Assembly (NCBI RefSeq): GCF_009742725.1
Contig: NZ_WPHG01000002.1
Coordinates: forward strand, 868,001-932,000
Origin: Nitratireductor arenosus
GTDB lineage: Bacteria; Pseudomonadota; Alphaproteobacteria; Rhizobiales; Rhizobiaceae
Reading direction: 5' to 3'
Length of the DNA: 64,000 nt
A program made the position numbers and the translations under genes. A model generated the notes under the pieces. It had not been told where the DNA came from. It saw nothing but the letters and a program-made list of their open reading frames with translations, and did no database searches. Positions 8,537 to 17,499 of the stretch are shown piece by piece; the first letter of the stretch is position 1; each line of letters opens with the position of its first letter.

Positions 8537-9264
8537 AGAAAAAGAAGGTTACCTGGCCGCAGGCGCGCGCCTTTTCGGTTCATCTGTTGACGGCGTCAGG
8601 TTCGTTCCTGGCGTTTTTGTCGCTGGTCGCGGCCAGCGAGCAGCGCTGGACCGCCATGTTCTGGTGGCTCGGTCTGGCGCTGTTGGTCGACGGCATTGAC
8701 GGGCCGATCGCCCGCAAGCTCGAGGTCAAGGAGATACTGCCGACCTGGTCCGGCGACATGCTCGACAACATCATCGACTATGTCACCTACGTGCTGATCC
8801 CGGCTTTCGCTCTCTATCAGCGCGGCTTCATGGGCGAGGGGCTGTCCTTCCTGTCGGCGGCGATCATCGTCGTTTCGAGCGCGATTTATTACGCCGACAC
8901 CGGCATCAAGACCAAGGAGAACTTCTTCAAGGGCTTTCCGGTGGTCTGGAACATGATCGTGTTCACCCTGTTCGTGATCGAACCCGGCGAATGGGCCTCC
9001 TTCGCGGTCGTGGTGATCTCCGGCATCCTGACCTTCGTGCCGATGAATTTCCTTCATCCAGTTCGCGTGAGGCGGCTGCGCAAGATCAATCTGCCGGTCT
9101 TCCTGGCCTGGTGTTTTTTCGGCGCCGTGGCGTTGTTGCAGGCCATGCAGGCCCAGTTATGGGTCCAACTCGGCATCGCGGCCACCGGCGTCTATCTGTT
9201 TTTCATCGGTGGGCTCATGCAGCTTTTTCCGAAACTCGGCGCGGGGGAGCTGAAAAATGCCTAA
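8533..9264 (+). CDS. pcs: Phosphatidylcholine synthase
   Basis: A 243-residue CDP-alcohol phosphatidyltransferase that condenses CDP-diacylglycerol with choline to make phosphatidylcholine in one step; the pathway is typical of rhizobia, Brucella and relatives. The family motif is DGIDGPIARKL...GDMLDNIIDYV (DGxDGxxAR-x..-GxxxDxxxD, near residues 53-83). Strong Pcs blocks are RAFSVHLLTASGSFLAFL, SSAIYYAD and FPVVWNMIVFTLFV. About seven membrane segments are visible. The GTG at 8533 gives the usual Pcs length and overlaps the preceding TGA. The 3' end overlaps the quinone oxidoreductase by 8 bp. Confidence 0.95.
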   Translation: MKKKKVTWPQARAFSVHLLTASGSFLAFLSLVAASEQRWTAMFWWLGLALLVDGIDGPIARKLEVKEILPTWSGDMLDNIIDYVTYVLIPAFALYQRGFMGEGLSFLSAAIIVVSSAIYYADTGIKTKENFFKGFPVVWNMIVFTLFVIEPGEWASFAVVVISGILTFVPMNFLHPVRVRRLRKINLPVFLAWCFFGAVALLQAMQAQLWVQLGIAATGVYLFFIGGLMQLFPKLGAGELKNA

Positions 9265-10234
9265 AGCGATCGTGATCCGCGCCCATGGCGGACCGCAGGT
9301 GCTGTCATATGAAGACGTCGCGACGGCCGAGCCCGGCAAGGGTGAGGTGCGGGTGCGCAACCGTGCCGTGGGCCTGAATTTCATCGACGTCTATTTCCGC
9401 ACCGGCCTTTATCCGGCCCCCAATGGTTTGCCGTTCACGCCGGGCAATGAAGGCGCCGGCGAAGTCATCGCCGTCGGCGAGGGTGTGGAAAACCTGCAAC
9501 CGGGCGACCGGGTCGCCTATGCCGGCACGCTCGGCGCCTATGCCGAGGAGCGACTGATCGCGGCCGACCGGCTGGTCAGGACGCCAGAGGCGATATCCGA
9601 CGAGCAGGCGGCTGCGATGATGCTGAAGGGCATGACGGCGGAATACCTCCTGCGCCGCACCTTCAAGGTGAAGCCGGGCGACACCATCCTTTACCACGCG
9701 GCGGCAGGCGGCGTCGGCCTGATCGTAGGGCAATGGGCCAAGCATCTGGGCGCGACGGTGATCGGCACGGCGAGCACGCCGGAAAAGATCGCACTGGCGT
9801 TGGCGCATGGCTACGATCACGTCATCGATTACTCGAAAGAGGATTTCGTCGCGCGGGTGCGGGAGATCACCGGCGGGCGGATGTGCGACGTGGTCTACGA
9901 TTCGGTCGGCAAGGACACGTTTCCCGCCTCGCTCGATTGCCTGCGGCCAATGGGCATGTTCGTCAGCTTCGGCCAATCGTCGGGGCCGATTCCCTCGTTC
10001 AACCTTGCGATACTTTCACAAAAGGGATCGTTGTTTGCGACCCGGCCGACATTGTTCACCTATGTCGCCGAGCGCGCGAACCTTGAATCGGCGGCGGCAA
10101 ACCTGTTTTCGGTCGTGGCCGGCGGCGCGGTAAAAATCGAGATCAATCAACGTTATGCCCTGGCCGATGCGGCCAAGGCGCATGCCGACCTTGAAGGCCG
10201 CAAGACGACGGGCACCAGTATTCTGCTGCCGTGA
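9257..10234 (+). CDS. NADPH:quinone oxidoreductase (zinc-independent MDR family)
   Basis: A 325-residue medium-chain dehydrogenase/reductase of the quinone oxidoreductase type, which reduces quinones with NADPH. The N-terminal GroES-like domain includes GLNFIDVYFRTGLYP and TPGNEGAGEV, with no structural-zinc cysteines. The nucleotide-binding domain carries AAGGVGLIVGQWAKHLGA near residue 150. The start overlaps the end of pcs by 8 bp and has a GGGGGAG-like site inside pcs, so it is probably the last gene of the DUF2182 operon. An imperfect inverted repeat (GCGCTTGAA / TTCAAGGCGC, 10244-10275) follows without a T-run. Confidence 0.92.
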   Translation: MPKAIVIRAHGGPQVLSYEDVATAEPGKGEVRVRNRAVGLNFIDVYFRTGLYPAPNGLPFTPGNEGAGEVIAVGEGVENLQPGDRVAYAGTLGAYAEERLIAADRLVRTPEAISDEQAAAMMLKGMTAEYLLRRTFKVKPGDTILYHAAAGGVGLIVGQWAKHLGATVIGTASTPEKIALALAHGYDHVIDYSKEDFVARVREITGGRMCDVVYDSVGKDTFPASLDCLRPMGMFVSFGQSSGPIPSFNLAILSQKGSLFATRPTLFTYVAERANLESAAANLFSVVAGGAVKIEINQRYALADAAKAHADLEGRKTTGTSILLP

Positions 10235-10351
10235 TTTCGGATTGCGCTTGAATTGTTGAAGCAGTTTCAAGGCGCAAAACACTTTGCGTGAGGCGAGAGG
10301 CGCGCCTACGATCGAAGCTGGGAACAAAAGAACACATCAAGGGGAATTCTT

Positions 10352-11926
10352 GTGACGGGTGATCACGCTCGGCTGGGCGAAGCCCTTCTCGACGTCCGCG
10401 GTCTCACCAAGATATTCGGGACCCTGCGCGCTTGCGACGGCGTCGACCTGACGATCTCGAAAGGTGAAATCCACGCGCTTCTCGGCGAAAACGGCGCCGG
10501 CAAATCGACGCTGGTAAAAATGCTGTTCGGCTCTCTGGAGCCGAATGCGGGCGAAATCCTGTGGCGGGGAAAGCCCGTGCGCATAACCAGCCCGAACGCC
10601 GCGCGCCAGCTCGGCATCGGCATGGTGTTCCAGCATTTTTCGCTGTTCGAGGCGTTGACGGCGGCCGAAAACATCGCCCTGTCGCTAGCCTCCGACACGC
10701 CGATCTCCACCATCGCGGCCAAGGCCCAGGCCTTGTCGCACAGCTATGGTCTGCCGCTCGACCCCTATGCGCTGGTGGGCGACCTGTCGGTGGGCGAGCG
10801 CCAGCGCATCGAAATCATCCGGTGCCTGTTGCAGACGCCGGACCTGATCATCCTCGACGAGCCGACCTCGGTGCTGACCCCGCAGGAGGCCGACCGGTTG
10901 TTCGAGACGCTGGAGCGGCTGCGCGGCGAGGGCAAGTCGATCCTCTATATCTCCCACCGCCTGGAGGAAGTGAAACGCATGTGCGACCGCGCCACCGTGC
11001 TGCGACACGGCAAGGTGGTCGGCCATTGCGATCCGCAACAGGAGACGGCCGCCTCGCTGGCGCGCATGATGGTGGGCGCGGAGGTTCACGAGATCGTCCG
11101 CGAGCCGGCTGAGGGCGCCGACGCGGCCGCCGTGCTCTTGGAGGTCGACCATCTCGACCGGGCGCCGGCGACGCCGTTTTCGATCCCGTTGCGCGACGTT
11201 TCGCTGTCGGTGCGGGCGGGCGAGGTGATCGGAATCGCCGGCGTGGCCGGCAACGGCCAGGGCGAATTCTTCGAGGCGATCTCCGGCGAGGCGACCCAGG
11301 CGCGCGCCGACACGGTGCGCATACGCGGCGAAAATGTCGGGCTGCTTGGCATCTCCGGGCGGCGCCTCAAGGGCGCGGCCTTCGTGCCGGAGGAACGGCT
11401 CGGCCATGGCGCTGCGCCGGCGATGACCTTGTCGGAAAACCTGCTTCTGTCCCGGCACACCACCGACGGCAACGTCTTCGTGGGCCGCGCCGGCACGGTG
11501 CAGACCGGTGCGCTGGCCACGGCGGCACGGCGTATCAACGAGGTGATGGACGTGCGCAAGAACGCCGAGGATCCGGCCGCCTCGGCGCTATCGGGCGGCA
11601 ACCTGCAGAAATTCATCATCGGCCGCGAGCTCGACCGCAAGCCGGCGGTGATGATCGTCAACCAGCCAACCTGGGGCGTGGATGCGGGGGCGGCGGCGCA
11701 TATCCGCCAGGCGCTGATCGAGCTGGCGCGGGCCGGTTCGGCGGTGCTGGTCATCAGCCAGGACCTCGATGAGCTTTTCGAGATATCGGACGCGATCGCT
11801 GTCATGCACAATGGCGAATTGTCCAAGCCGATACCGATCGCAGACGCCACGTTCGAAAAGATCGGCCTTTTGATGGGCGGCGCGGAACCCGGTCACGTCC
11901 CGCATGCGCGGATGGAGGTGGCGTGA
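10352..11926 (+). CDS. ABC transporter ATP-binding protein, BMP/nucleoside-type importer (double nucleotide-binding domain)
   Basis: A 524-residue fused tandem ATPase as in RbsA/YufO-type importers. The first domain has Walker A GENGAGKST (residues ~47), signature LSVGERQRIEI and Walker B LIILDEPTS. The second half is degenerate at Walker A (GVAGNGQGEF) but keeps the signature LSGGNLQKFIIGRE, the asymmetry expected of the family. The GTG start at 10352 has AAGGGGAA upstream. It begins a four-gene run: ATPase, two permeases, BMP-family binding protein. This layout matches nucleoside/purine-type importers; the actual ligand is not visible from sequence. Confidence 0.93.
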   Translation: MTGDHARLGEALLDVRGLTKIFGTLRACDGVDLTISKGEIHALLGENGAGKSTLVKMLFGSLEPNAGEILWRGKPVRITSPNAARQLGIGMVFQHFSLFEALTAAENIALSLASDTPISTIAAKAQALSHSYGLPLDPYALVGDLSVGERQRIEIIRCLLQTPDLIILDEPTSVLTPQEADRLFETLERLRGEGKSILYISHRLEEVKRMCDRATVLRHGKVVGHCDPQQETAASLARMMVGAEVHEIVREPAEGADAAAVLLEVDHLDRAPATPFSIPLRDVSLSVRAGEVIGIAGVAGNGQGEFFEAISGEATQARADTVRIRGENVGLLGISGRRLKGAAFVPEERLGHGAAPAMTLSENLLLSRHTTDGNVFVGRAGTVQTGALATAARRINEVMDVRKNAEDPAASALSGGNLQKFIIGRELDRKPAVMIVNQPTWGVDAGAAAHIRQALIELARAGSAVLVISQDLDELFEISDAIAVMHNGELSKPIPIADATFEKIGLLMGGAEPGHVPHARMEVA

Positions 11927-13044
11927 TGCGGATCGAACTCGTCAGACGATCGCAGCAATCGGTGCTGTTTTCGGCGCTGTCGCCGTTCATCGCTTTCGGC
12001 CTGATGGTTGTCGCCGGCGCGGTCATCTTCCTTGTGCTCGGCAAGAATCCGGTCACCGGGCTCCACGCCTATTTTGTCCAGCCGCTCACCGAAATCTGGT
12101 CGCTGCACGAACTCGCCATCAAGGCGGCTCCGCTGATCCTGATCGCTGTCGGGCTAAGCGTGTGCTTTTTGTCCAACAACTGGAACATCGGCGCGGAAGG
12201 CCAGTTCACGATCGGCGCCATCACCGGCGCGGCGCTGCCGCTCTATTTTCCCGACATGCACAACGTGGCCGTATTGCCGCTGATGCTGGTGTTCGGCGCG
12301 GCCGGCGGCGCGCTCTACGCCGCCATTCCGGCCTTGTTGAAGGCCCGTTTCAACACCAACGAGATCCTGACCTCGCTGATGCTGGTCTATGTCGCCCAGC
12401 TTATCCTGGACTGGCTCGTCAGAGGTCCCTGGCGCGATCCGGCGGCGATGAGCTTTCCGCAGGCGCCGGCCTTCCATTCCTGGGCGGTCATTCCGGAGCT
12501 GCTGCCGGCCTCCGGGCGCGCCAATTGGGGCATCGTGTTCGCGCTCGTTGCTGCCTTCGCCGTCTGGTTCATGCTGGCCAGGACGCTGAAGGGGTTCGAG
12601 GTCAAGGTGGTCGGCCAGAGCCCGCGTGCGGGCGCCTTTGGCGGGTTTTCGACCGCCCGAACCATCGTCTTTGCCTTCCTCGTTTCCGGCGCGCTCGCCG
12701 GCCTGGCCGGGATCACCGAGGTCTCCGGGGCGATCGGCCGGTTGCAGCCGCAAATATCTCCCGGCTACGGCTTCGCCGCCATCATCGTCGCCTTTCTCGG
12801 GCGGCTGAACCCGCTCGGCATCGTCGCCGCCGGCCTCGTGCTGGCGCTGTCTTATCTCGGCGGCGAGGCGGCCCAGATCGAAATCGGCGTGACCGACAAG
12901 ACGGTGCGCGCCTTCCAGGGCATGCTTTTGTTCTTCGTGCTCGCCTGCGACACGCTGATCCACTACCGGATCCGCCTCGTCCGACCTGTCCCGGCGGCCT
13001 CCGCCGAACCGCTTTCCACGGAGGCCGCACATGGGCATCGCTGA
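11926..13044 (+). CDS. ABC transporter permease, BMP/nucleoside type (first subunit)
   Basis: A 372-residue inner-membrane permease of the BPD_transp_2 (branched-chain/ribose/nucleoside) family. There are about nine hydrophobic helices, with the typical NNWNIGAEGQFTIGA block near residue 84 and the LTSLMLVYVA-type helix that follows FNTNEI. The start ATG shares one base with the TGA of the ATPase and has GGAGGTGG upstream. The second permease starts 14 bp before this gene ends, so the two are translated together and probably form a heterodimer. Confidence 0.92.
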   Translation: MRIELVRRSQQSVLFSALSPFIAFGLMVVAGAVIFLVLGKNPVTGLHAYFVQPLTEIWSLHELAIKAAPLILIAVGLSVCFLSNNWNIGAEGQFTIGAITGAALPLYFPDMHNVAVLPLMLVFGAAGGALYAAIPALLKARFNTNEILTSLMLVYVAQLILDWLVRGPWRDPAAMSFPQAPAFHSWAVIPELLPASGRANWGIVFALVAAFAVWFMLARTLKGFEVKVVGQSPRAGAFGGFSTARTIVFAFLVSGALAGLAGITEVSGAIGRLQPQISPGYGFAAIIVAFLGRLNPLGIVAAGLVLALSYLGGEAAQIEIGVTDKTVRAFQGMLLFFVLACDTLIHYRIRLVRPVPAASAEPLSTEAAHGHR

Positions 13045-14005
13045 AGCCATTTTGCTGACTATCGCTACGGCGGCGACGCCGCTGCTGCTGGCGGCGATCG
13101 GCGAACTCGTCGTGGAACGGTCCGGCGTTCTCAATCTGGGCGTCGAGGGCATGATGCTGATGGGGGCTGTGGCCGGGTTCGGGATGGCGCTGACCACCGG
13201 CCAACCCTGGCTCGGCATTTTGGCCGGCGCGCTTGCCGGCACGCTGTTTTCGCTGCTGTTCGGGTTTCTGGCGCTCACCTTGGTGACCAACCAGGTGGCG
13301 ACCGGGCTGGCCTTGACCCTGCTTGGCATCGGCCTATCGGGCATGATCGGCGAGGCGTTTGTCGGCCAGCCGGGCGTCAAGCTCGGCGCGCTCGACATTC
13401 CGGTCCTGTCGGAGCTGCCGTTGGTTGGCCGGCTTTTATTCGGCCAGGATCCGATGTTTTACATCTCGCTGCTTCTGACCGGCGGAGTGATGTGGTTCCT
13501 GTTTCGCACCCGCGCCGGGCTGACGCTGCGCTCGGTCGGCGACAGCCATTCCTCCGCCCACGCGCTCGGCATCAAGGTGGTGGCGATCCGATATCTGGCG
13601 GTGATGTTCGGCGGCGCCTGCGCCGGGCTCGCCGGGGCGCAGCTCTCGCTGGTCTACACCACGCAATGGATCGAAAACATGACCGCCGGCCGCGGCTGGA
13701 TCGCACTGGCGCTGGTGGTGTTTGCCTCCTGGCGGCCGTGGCGGGTGCTTGCCGGCGCCTATCTGTTCGGCGCGATCACCATCGCCCAGCTTCACATCCA
13801 GGCGACCAATCTGAGCGATCTGGCGTCCTGGCCGGCGCCGGTCCACTGGCTGGCCGAGCTCGTCAAGTCGATCCCATCGCAGTTTCTTTCCGCGCTGCCC
13901 TATCTGGCCACGGTGGTCGTACTTGTTCTAATCTCGCGCAACAGGCGATTGACGATGATGAACACACCGGCTTCACTGGGCAGACCCTTCGTGCCGGACC
14001 GCTGA
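13031..14005 (+). CDS. ABC transporter permease, BMP/nucleoside type (second subunit)
   Basis: A 324-residue permease of the same family as its upstream partner. The N-terminal block LAAIGELVVERSGVLNLGVEG (residues ~21-41) is the hallmark of the second permease in BMP-type importers. About eight membrane helices are visible, and the GLAGAQLSLVYTTQW and GRGWIALALVVFASW segments fall in the C-terminal third. It overlaps the first permease by 14 bp and is followed after 63 bp by the binding-protein gene. Confidence 0.93.
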   Translation: MGIAEAILLTIATAATPLLLAAIGELVVERSGVLNLGVEGMMLMGAVAGFGMALTTGQPWLGILAGALAGTLFSLLFGFLALTLVTNQVATGLALTLLGIGLSGMIGEAFVGQPGVKLGALDIPVLSELPLVGRLLFGQDPMFYISLLLTGGVMWFLFRTRAGLTLRSVGDSHSSAHALGIKVVAIRYLAVMFGGACAGLAGAQLSLVYTTQWIENMTAGRGWIALALVVFASWRPWRVLAGAYLFGAITIAQLHIQATNLSDLASWPAPVHWLAELVKSIPSQFLSALPYLATVVVLVLISRNRRLTMMNTPASLGRPFVPDR

Positions 14006-14068
14006 CACCGCAAAACGGCACCAAGACGGAAACGTCCTCCAGAGGATCCAACAGAGAGGTATCCAGTG

Positions 14069-15145
14069 ATGAGAAAAGTACTGCTTGCACTGACGGCTTC
14101 GGCGGCGATGCTCGTCGCCACTGGCGCCATGGCCCAGGACAAGACCAAGGCCTGCTTCATCTATGTCGGCCCGATCGGTGATTTCGGCTGGTCTTATCAG
14201 CACCATCAGGGCGCGCTCGAGATGCAGGAGAAGCTCGGCGGCGAGGACAAGGTCGAGATCGCCTATCTGGAAAGCGTGCCGGAAGGTGCTGACGCCGAAC
14301 GCGCCATCGAGCGTTTCGCGCGCTCCGGCTGCGACATCGTTTTCACCACCTCGTTCGGCTATATGGACGCCACCAACAAGGTGGCGGGCAAGTTTGCCGA
14401 CGTGAAGTTCGAGCATGCAACGGGCTTCAAGCGCGAGCATCCCAACGTCGCGACCTACAATTCCAAGTTCCATGAGGGTCGCTACGTCCAGGGCGTGATC
14501 GCCGCCAGCCTGTCGAAGAAAGGCGTTGCCGGTTACATCGCCTCCTTCCCGATCCCCGAGGTGGTGATGGGCATCAACGCTTTCGTGCTCGGCGCGCAGT
14601 CGGTCAATCCCGACTTCAAGGTCAAGGTCGTGTGGGCCAATACCTGGTTCGATCCCGGCAAGGAGGCCGACGCGGCCAAGGTGCTGATCGACCAGGGCGT
14701 CGACATCGTTACCCAGCACACCGATTCCACCGCGCCGATGCAGGTCGCCGCCGAACGCGGCATCAAGGCCTTCGGCCAGGCCTCCGACATGATCAAGTTC
14801 GGCCCGGAGACGCAGCTCACCTCGATTATCGACGATTGGGGCCCGTATTACATCGAGCGCGTCAAGGCGGTGATGGACGGCACCTGGGAACAGCACGACG
14901 TCTGGCACGGCATGGCCGAGGGCCATGTCGTCATGGCGCCCTACACCAATATGCCCGATGAGGTGAAGAAGGCGGCCGAGGATACCGAAGCCAAGATCAA
15001 GTCCGGCGCGTTCGACCCGTTCACCGGGCCGATCATGAAGCAGGACGGCAGCGAATGGCTCAAGGAGGGCGAGGTTGCCGAGGAAGGGGTGCTTTTGGGC
15101 ATGAACTTCTACGTCAAGGGCGTGGACGACAAGCTGCCTCAGTAA
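14069..15145 (+). CDS. BMP family ABC transporter substrate-binding protein
   Basis: A 358-residue periplasmic binding protein of the Bmp/PnrA family. The signal peptide is MRKVLLALTASAAMLVATGAMAQ, cut near residue 22. The mature domain starts with the family's YVGPIGDFGWSYQHHQG and continues with VPEGADAERAIERFA, then FGYMDATNKVA. The family binds purine nucleosides or similar ligands; the specificity here is not shown. ATG at 14069 has AGAGAGG nine bases upstream; the GTG directly before it is less likely. A terminator closes the operon. Confidence 0.93.
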   Translation: MRKVLLALTASAAMLVATGAMAQDKTKACFIYVGPIGDFGWSYQHHQGALEMQEKLGGEDKVEIAYLESVPEGADAERAIERFARSGCDIVFTTSFGYMDATNKVAGKFADVKFEHATGFKREHPNVATYNSKFHEGRYVQGVIAASLSKKGVAGYIASFPIPEVVMGINAFVLGAQSVNPDFKVKVVWANTWFDPGKEADAAKVLIDQGVDIVTQHTDSTAPMQVAAERGIKAFGQASDMIKFGPETQLTSIIDDWGPYYIERVKAVMDGTWEQHDVWHGMAEGHVVMAPYTNMPDEVKKAAEDTEAKIKSGAFDPFTGPIMKQDGSEWLKEGEVAEEGVLLGMNFYVKGVDDKLPQ

Positions 15146-15169
15146 CGAAGCCTCGACGTCGTGATTGAG

Positions 15170-15195
15170 AAGGGCGCCTGCGGGCGCCCTTTTTC
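15170..15195 (+). terminator. Rho-independent terminator of the BMP-type ABC operon
   Basis: The hairpin AGGGCGCC-TGCG-GGCGCCCT is followed by T residues, 25 bp after the stop of the binding-protein gene. Confidence 0.9.
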
Positions 15196-15278
15196 GTGTC
15201 GATCCGCAGCCGCTCCTGACAGTCTGTTGTCAGCAGCGGTCTGTTAGGTGAGACCCATTCAACACGAGGACGAACTCC

Positions 15279-15920
15279 ATGCTCACCTTCCACCACGCCC
15301 CCTGGTCGCGCTCCTCTTCCATTCTCTGGCTCCTGGAGGAACTCGGCGTCGACTACCGGATAGAGATCGTCGACGTTCGCGGCGAGGATGGCGCACCCGA
15401 ATCCTATCGCGCGATCCATCCCCACAAGAAGGTGCCGGCGATCGACCACGACAACACGATCGTGACTGAACGCGCGGCGATCTCGATCTATCTCGGCGAC
15501 GTCTTCGCCGAGGCGGGGCTGGCGCCCGCGATCGGCGACCCGCGCCGCGCGACCTATCTGAAATGGCTGGTCTATGCCGATTCTGTGTTCGACCCGGCAG
15601 TCGCCGCACGTGTCCACGGGCTTGTGTATGGCAGCAACGACTATTCCTTCGGCACGTTCGACGACATGGTCAACCATGTCGACCGCCATCTGTCGCAGAA
15701 CGATTATGTCTGCGGCGACGATTTCACCGCCGCCGATATCCAGCTCGGCGCGGCCATCGGATATACGATGGACATGATGAAGGTTCTGCCCGAGCGGCCG
15801 GCTTTCCGGGCCTACCTCGCGCGGACCGGCGCGCGCCCGGCGGCGAAAGCCGCGGCGGCAAAGGACCAGGAGATGGCGATGCGGATCCCGTTCTTCCAAA
15901 AACAGTTCGCCGAGCGGTAG
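15279..15920 (+). CDS. Glutathione S-transferase family protein
   Basis: A 213-residue GST. The N-terminal thioredoxin-like domain has APWSRSSSILWLLEELG, where the serines are candidates for the catalytic position, and the glutathione-site segment NPxKKVPA-like HPHKKVPAI followed by the ERAAISIYLGD (E-S/A turn) motif. The C-terminal helical domain carries the capping DFTAADIQLG motif near residue 150. It is convergent with a second, unrelated-looking GST 25 bp downstream. The substrate is unknown. Confidence 0.9.
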   Translation: MLTFHHAPWSRSSSILWLLEELGVDYRIEIVDVRGEDGAPESYRAIHPHKKVPAIDHDNTIVTERAAISIYLGDVFAEAGLAPAIGDPRRATYLKWLVYADSVFDPAVAARVHGLVYGSNDYSFGTFDDMVNHVDRHLSQNDYVCGDDFTAADIQLGAAIGYTMDMMKVLPERPAFRAYLARTGARPAAKAAAAKDQEMAMRIPFFQKQFAER

Positions 15921-15945
15921 ATGACGCGTTCGGTTTCGGCAAGTC

Positions 15946-16584
15946 TCAGTCCGACGCGGCGAAATGCGCCATCTGATCGGCGTGCGCCTTGATGAAGGAC
16001 GGGCGCGCGGTGGCGCGCGCGACATAGGCGCGGCAGGCGGGATGTTTCTCCAGCCTGTCGAACCGGTCGACAAGACGCAGCACATCCGCCATCACTATGT
16101 CGGCGATGGAAAAATCGCCGGCCAGCCATTCGCGTCCCGCCAGCACCGGCTCCAGATGCTGCAGACGGGCCTCCAGGAATTCGTCCAACTGCTTCCAACC
16201 CGGCGTGTCCCCGGTGAAACCGGAAAACACGAATATCGACCAGGGCAGGCTCGCTGCCTCGACGGAATTGAGCGCGGCGAACAGCCATTGCACCGCCTCG
16301 CTGCGGGCGCGCGGATCGGCGGGCAGCAGCGCGTCGCTGCGCGCGCCCAGATGAAGCAGGATCGCGCCGCTCTCGAAGATCGACAAATCGCCATCGGTCA
16401 ACCACGGCACCTGGCCGAACGGTTGGTGCGAAAAATGCTCGGCCTTGCGCTCGCCAAAGGACACGCTGTCGACGCGATAGGGCAGGCCGGCCTCTTCCAG
16501 CGCCCAGCGTACGCGTATGTCGCGCACATAACCGCGCGGCGTTTCGGGGACCCAATCGAAAGTGGTCAGGACCAGTTCGGCCAT
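15946..16584 (-). CDS. Glutathione S-transferase family protein
   Basis: A 212-residue GST with an N-terminal domain beginning ELVLTTFDWVPETPRGYVRD, then FGQVPWLTDGDLSIFESGAILLHLG, the glutathione-binding VPxL...ESxAI motif. The C-terminal domain carries GDFSIADIVMADVLRLVDRF. The start at 16584 follows a GGAGAT site; the upstream extension runs into the repeat element and is not coding. The gene faces the preceding GST tail to tail. Copy B of the dispersed intergenic element lies about 115 bp upstream, reading in the same direction. Confidence 0.9.
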   Translation of the reverse strand: MAELVLTTFDWVPETPRGYVRDIRVRWALEEAGLPYRVDSVSFGERKAEHFSHQPFGQVPWLTDGDLSIFESGAILLHLGARSDALLPADPRARSEAVQWLFAALNSVEAASLPWSIFVFSGFTGDTPGWKQLDEFLEARLQHLEPVLAGREWLAGDFSIADIVMADVLRLVDRFDRLEKHPACRAYVARATARPSFIKAHADQMAHFAASD

Positions 16585-16699
16585 TCGGCATCTCCATTTT
16601 TCAAGGGCCGACCTATGGCAATTTTCAGGCACGGCAACAAGAGAGCCGGCTCGACGGACGCGGCAGGCTCGGCTCTGCCGAGTTGAGGAAGAAAGCTGT

Positions 16700-16771
16700 G
16701 TGGAGCCGTTCCTCCTTAATTGGGAGCGGTCTGACGGAATGGATTTTTCGGTCAGGCAAGGAAAAATCCGC
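16700..16771 (-). repeat. Dispersed ~72-bp intergenic element, copy B
   Basis: Read on the minus strand, this is about 80% identical to 4621-4692. The part AGACCGCTCCC-aattaa-GGAGGAACGGCTCC can fold into an imperfect hairpin. The rest of the 573-bp gap (16585-17157) between the GST and arsR genes shows no gene I can support, apart from the arsR control region at its right end. Confidence 0.6.
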
Positions 16772-17098
16772 AGCGCGATATGACAATCGGGCGAGGGTTT
16801 CGACACGGGCCAGCCCCTGCAAACTATCGACAACCCGTTCTCCACGGGGGTGGCGCCTATATTCTGGGTACAAGCCGTCGCCCATGTCTCCGGGCCGGAC
16901 CCAGGCGGGATTTGGCCGGCCGAAAACGGTGACGCGGAGAACTACGGCTAGGCGACAGCCCTCAACGACCCTCCCGAATCGAGTGACGCTTGAATTGCAG
17001 GCATCGGCGTGCGCCCGCATCGCTGCGAGCGATTTCTCGGCGGGCTCGGCAACCGAAGCCGCCCGCTCCGGCAAACCGGCGCGTTCGGACAGAGAAAC

Positions 17099-17166
17099 TT
17101 AGCATATTGGCGAAGTTTTCGATTGCCTCGCCGCCCGCTCCGATGATAGTTAGCATTATGACTAAG
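17099..17166 (+). promoter_or_regulatory. Probable autoregulatory operator of the arsR-SRPBCC operon
   Basis: TTAGCAT occurs at 17099-17105 and again at 17150-17156, 51 bp apart start to start (about five helical turns). The second copy continues into TTAGCATTATGACTAAGCAT, an imperfect dyad that overlaps the arsR start codon. ArsR-family regulators usually repress their own operon from such sites. Assignment is inference. Confidence 0.45.
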
Positions 17167-17499
17167 CATCATTCGGACCTTTCGCTGCTCTTCCATGCCC
17201 TGGCCGACCCGACCCGTCGATCGATCCTGACCCAACTCGCCGAAAAGCCGGCGCGGGTGACGGATTTGGCCGATCCCACGGGACTGCGACTGCCCACGGT
17301 GATGCGTCACCTTTCCGTACTGGAGGAGGCGGGGTTGATCGCTACGTCCAAGGACGGGCGGGTACGCACCTGCGCCATTGTCCTCGAGGCGATGGAACCG
17401 GTGCGAACGTGGATCGATGAACAGCGAGCCATCTGGGAATCGCGGCTCGACCGGCTGGACGCATTTGTAATGGACGTGATGAAGGAACGCGGAAAATGA
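17158..17499 (+). CDS. ArsR family winged-helix transcriptional regulator
   Basis: A 113-residue ArsR/SmtB-type regulator. The winged helix covers LLFHALADPTRRSILTQLAEKPARVTDLADPTGLRLPTV, with the recognition helix near LPTVMRHLSVLEEAGLI and the wing after it (TSKDGRVRTC). No metal-binding cysteine box is seen, fitting the sub-family linked to SRPBCC (AHSA1) genes rather than to metal resistance. The stop overlaps the next start (ATGA). The start at 17158 gives the usual length; an ATG 15 bp upstream is possible. Confidence 0.92.
   Translation: MTKHHSDLSLLFHALADPTRRSILTQLAEKPARVTDLADPTGLRLPTVMRHLSVLEEAGLIATSKDGRVRTCAIVLEAMEPVRTWIDEQRAIWESRLDRLDAFVMDVMKERGK

Noticed and set aside
10244-10275. 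Inverted repeat GCGCTTGAA / TTCAAGGCGC after the quinone oxidoreductase gene
   Set aside because: The arms have a mismatch and no T-run follows, so I do not call a terminator.
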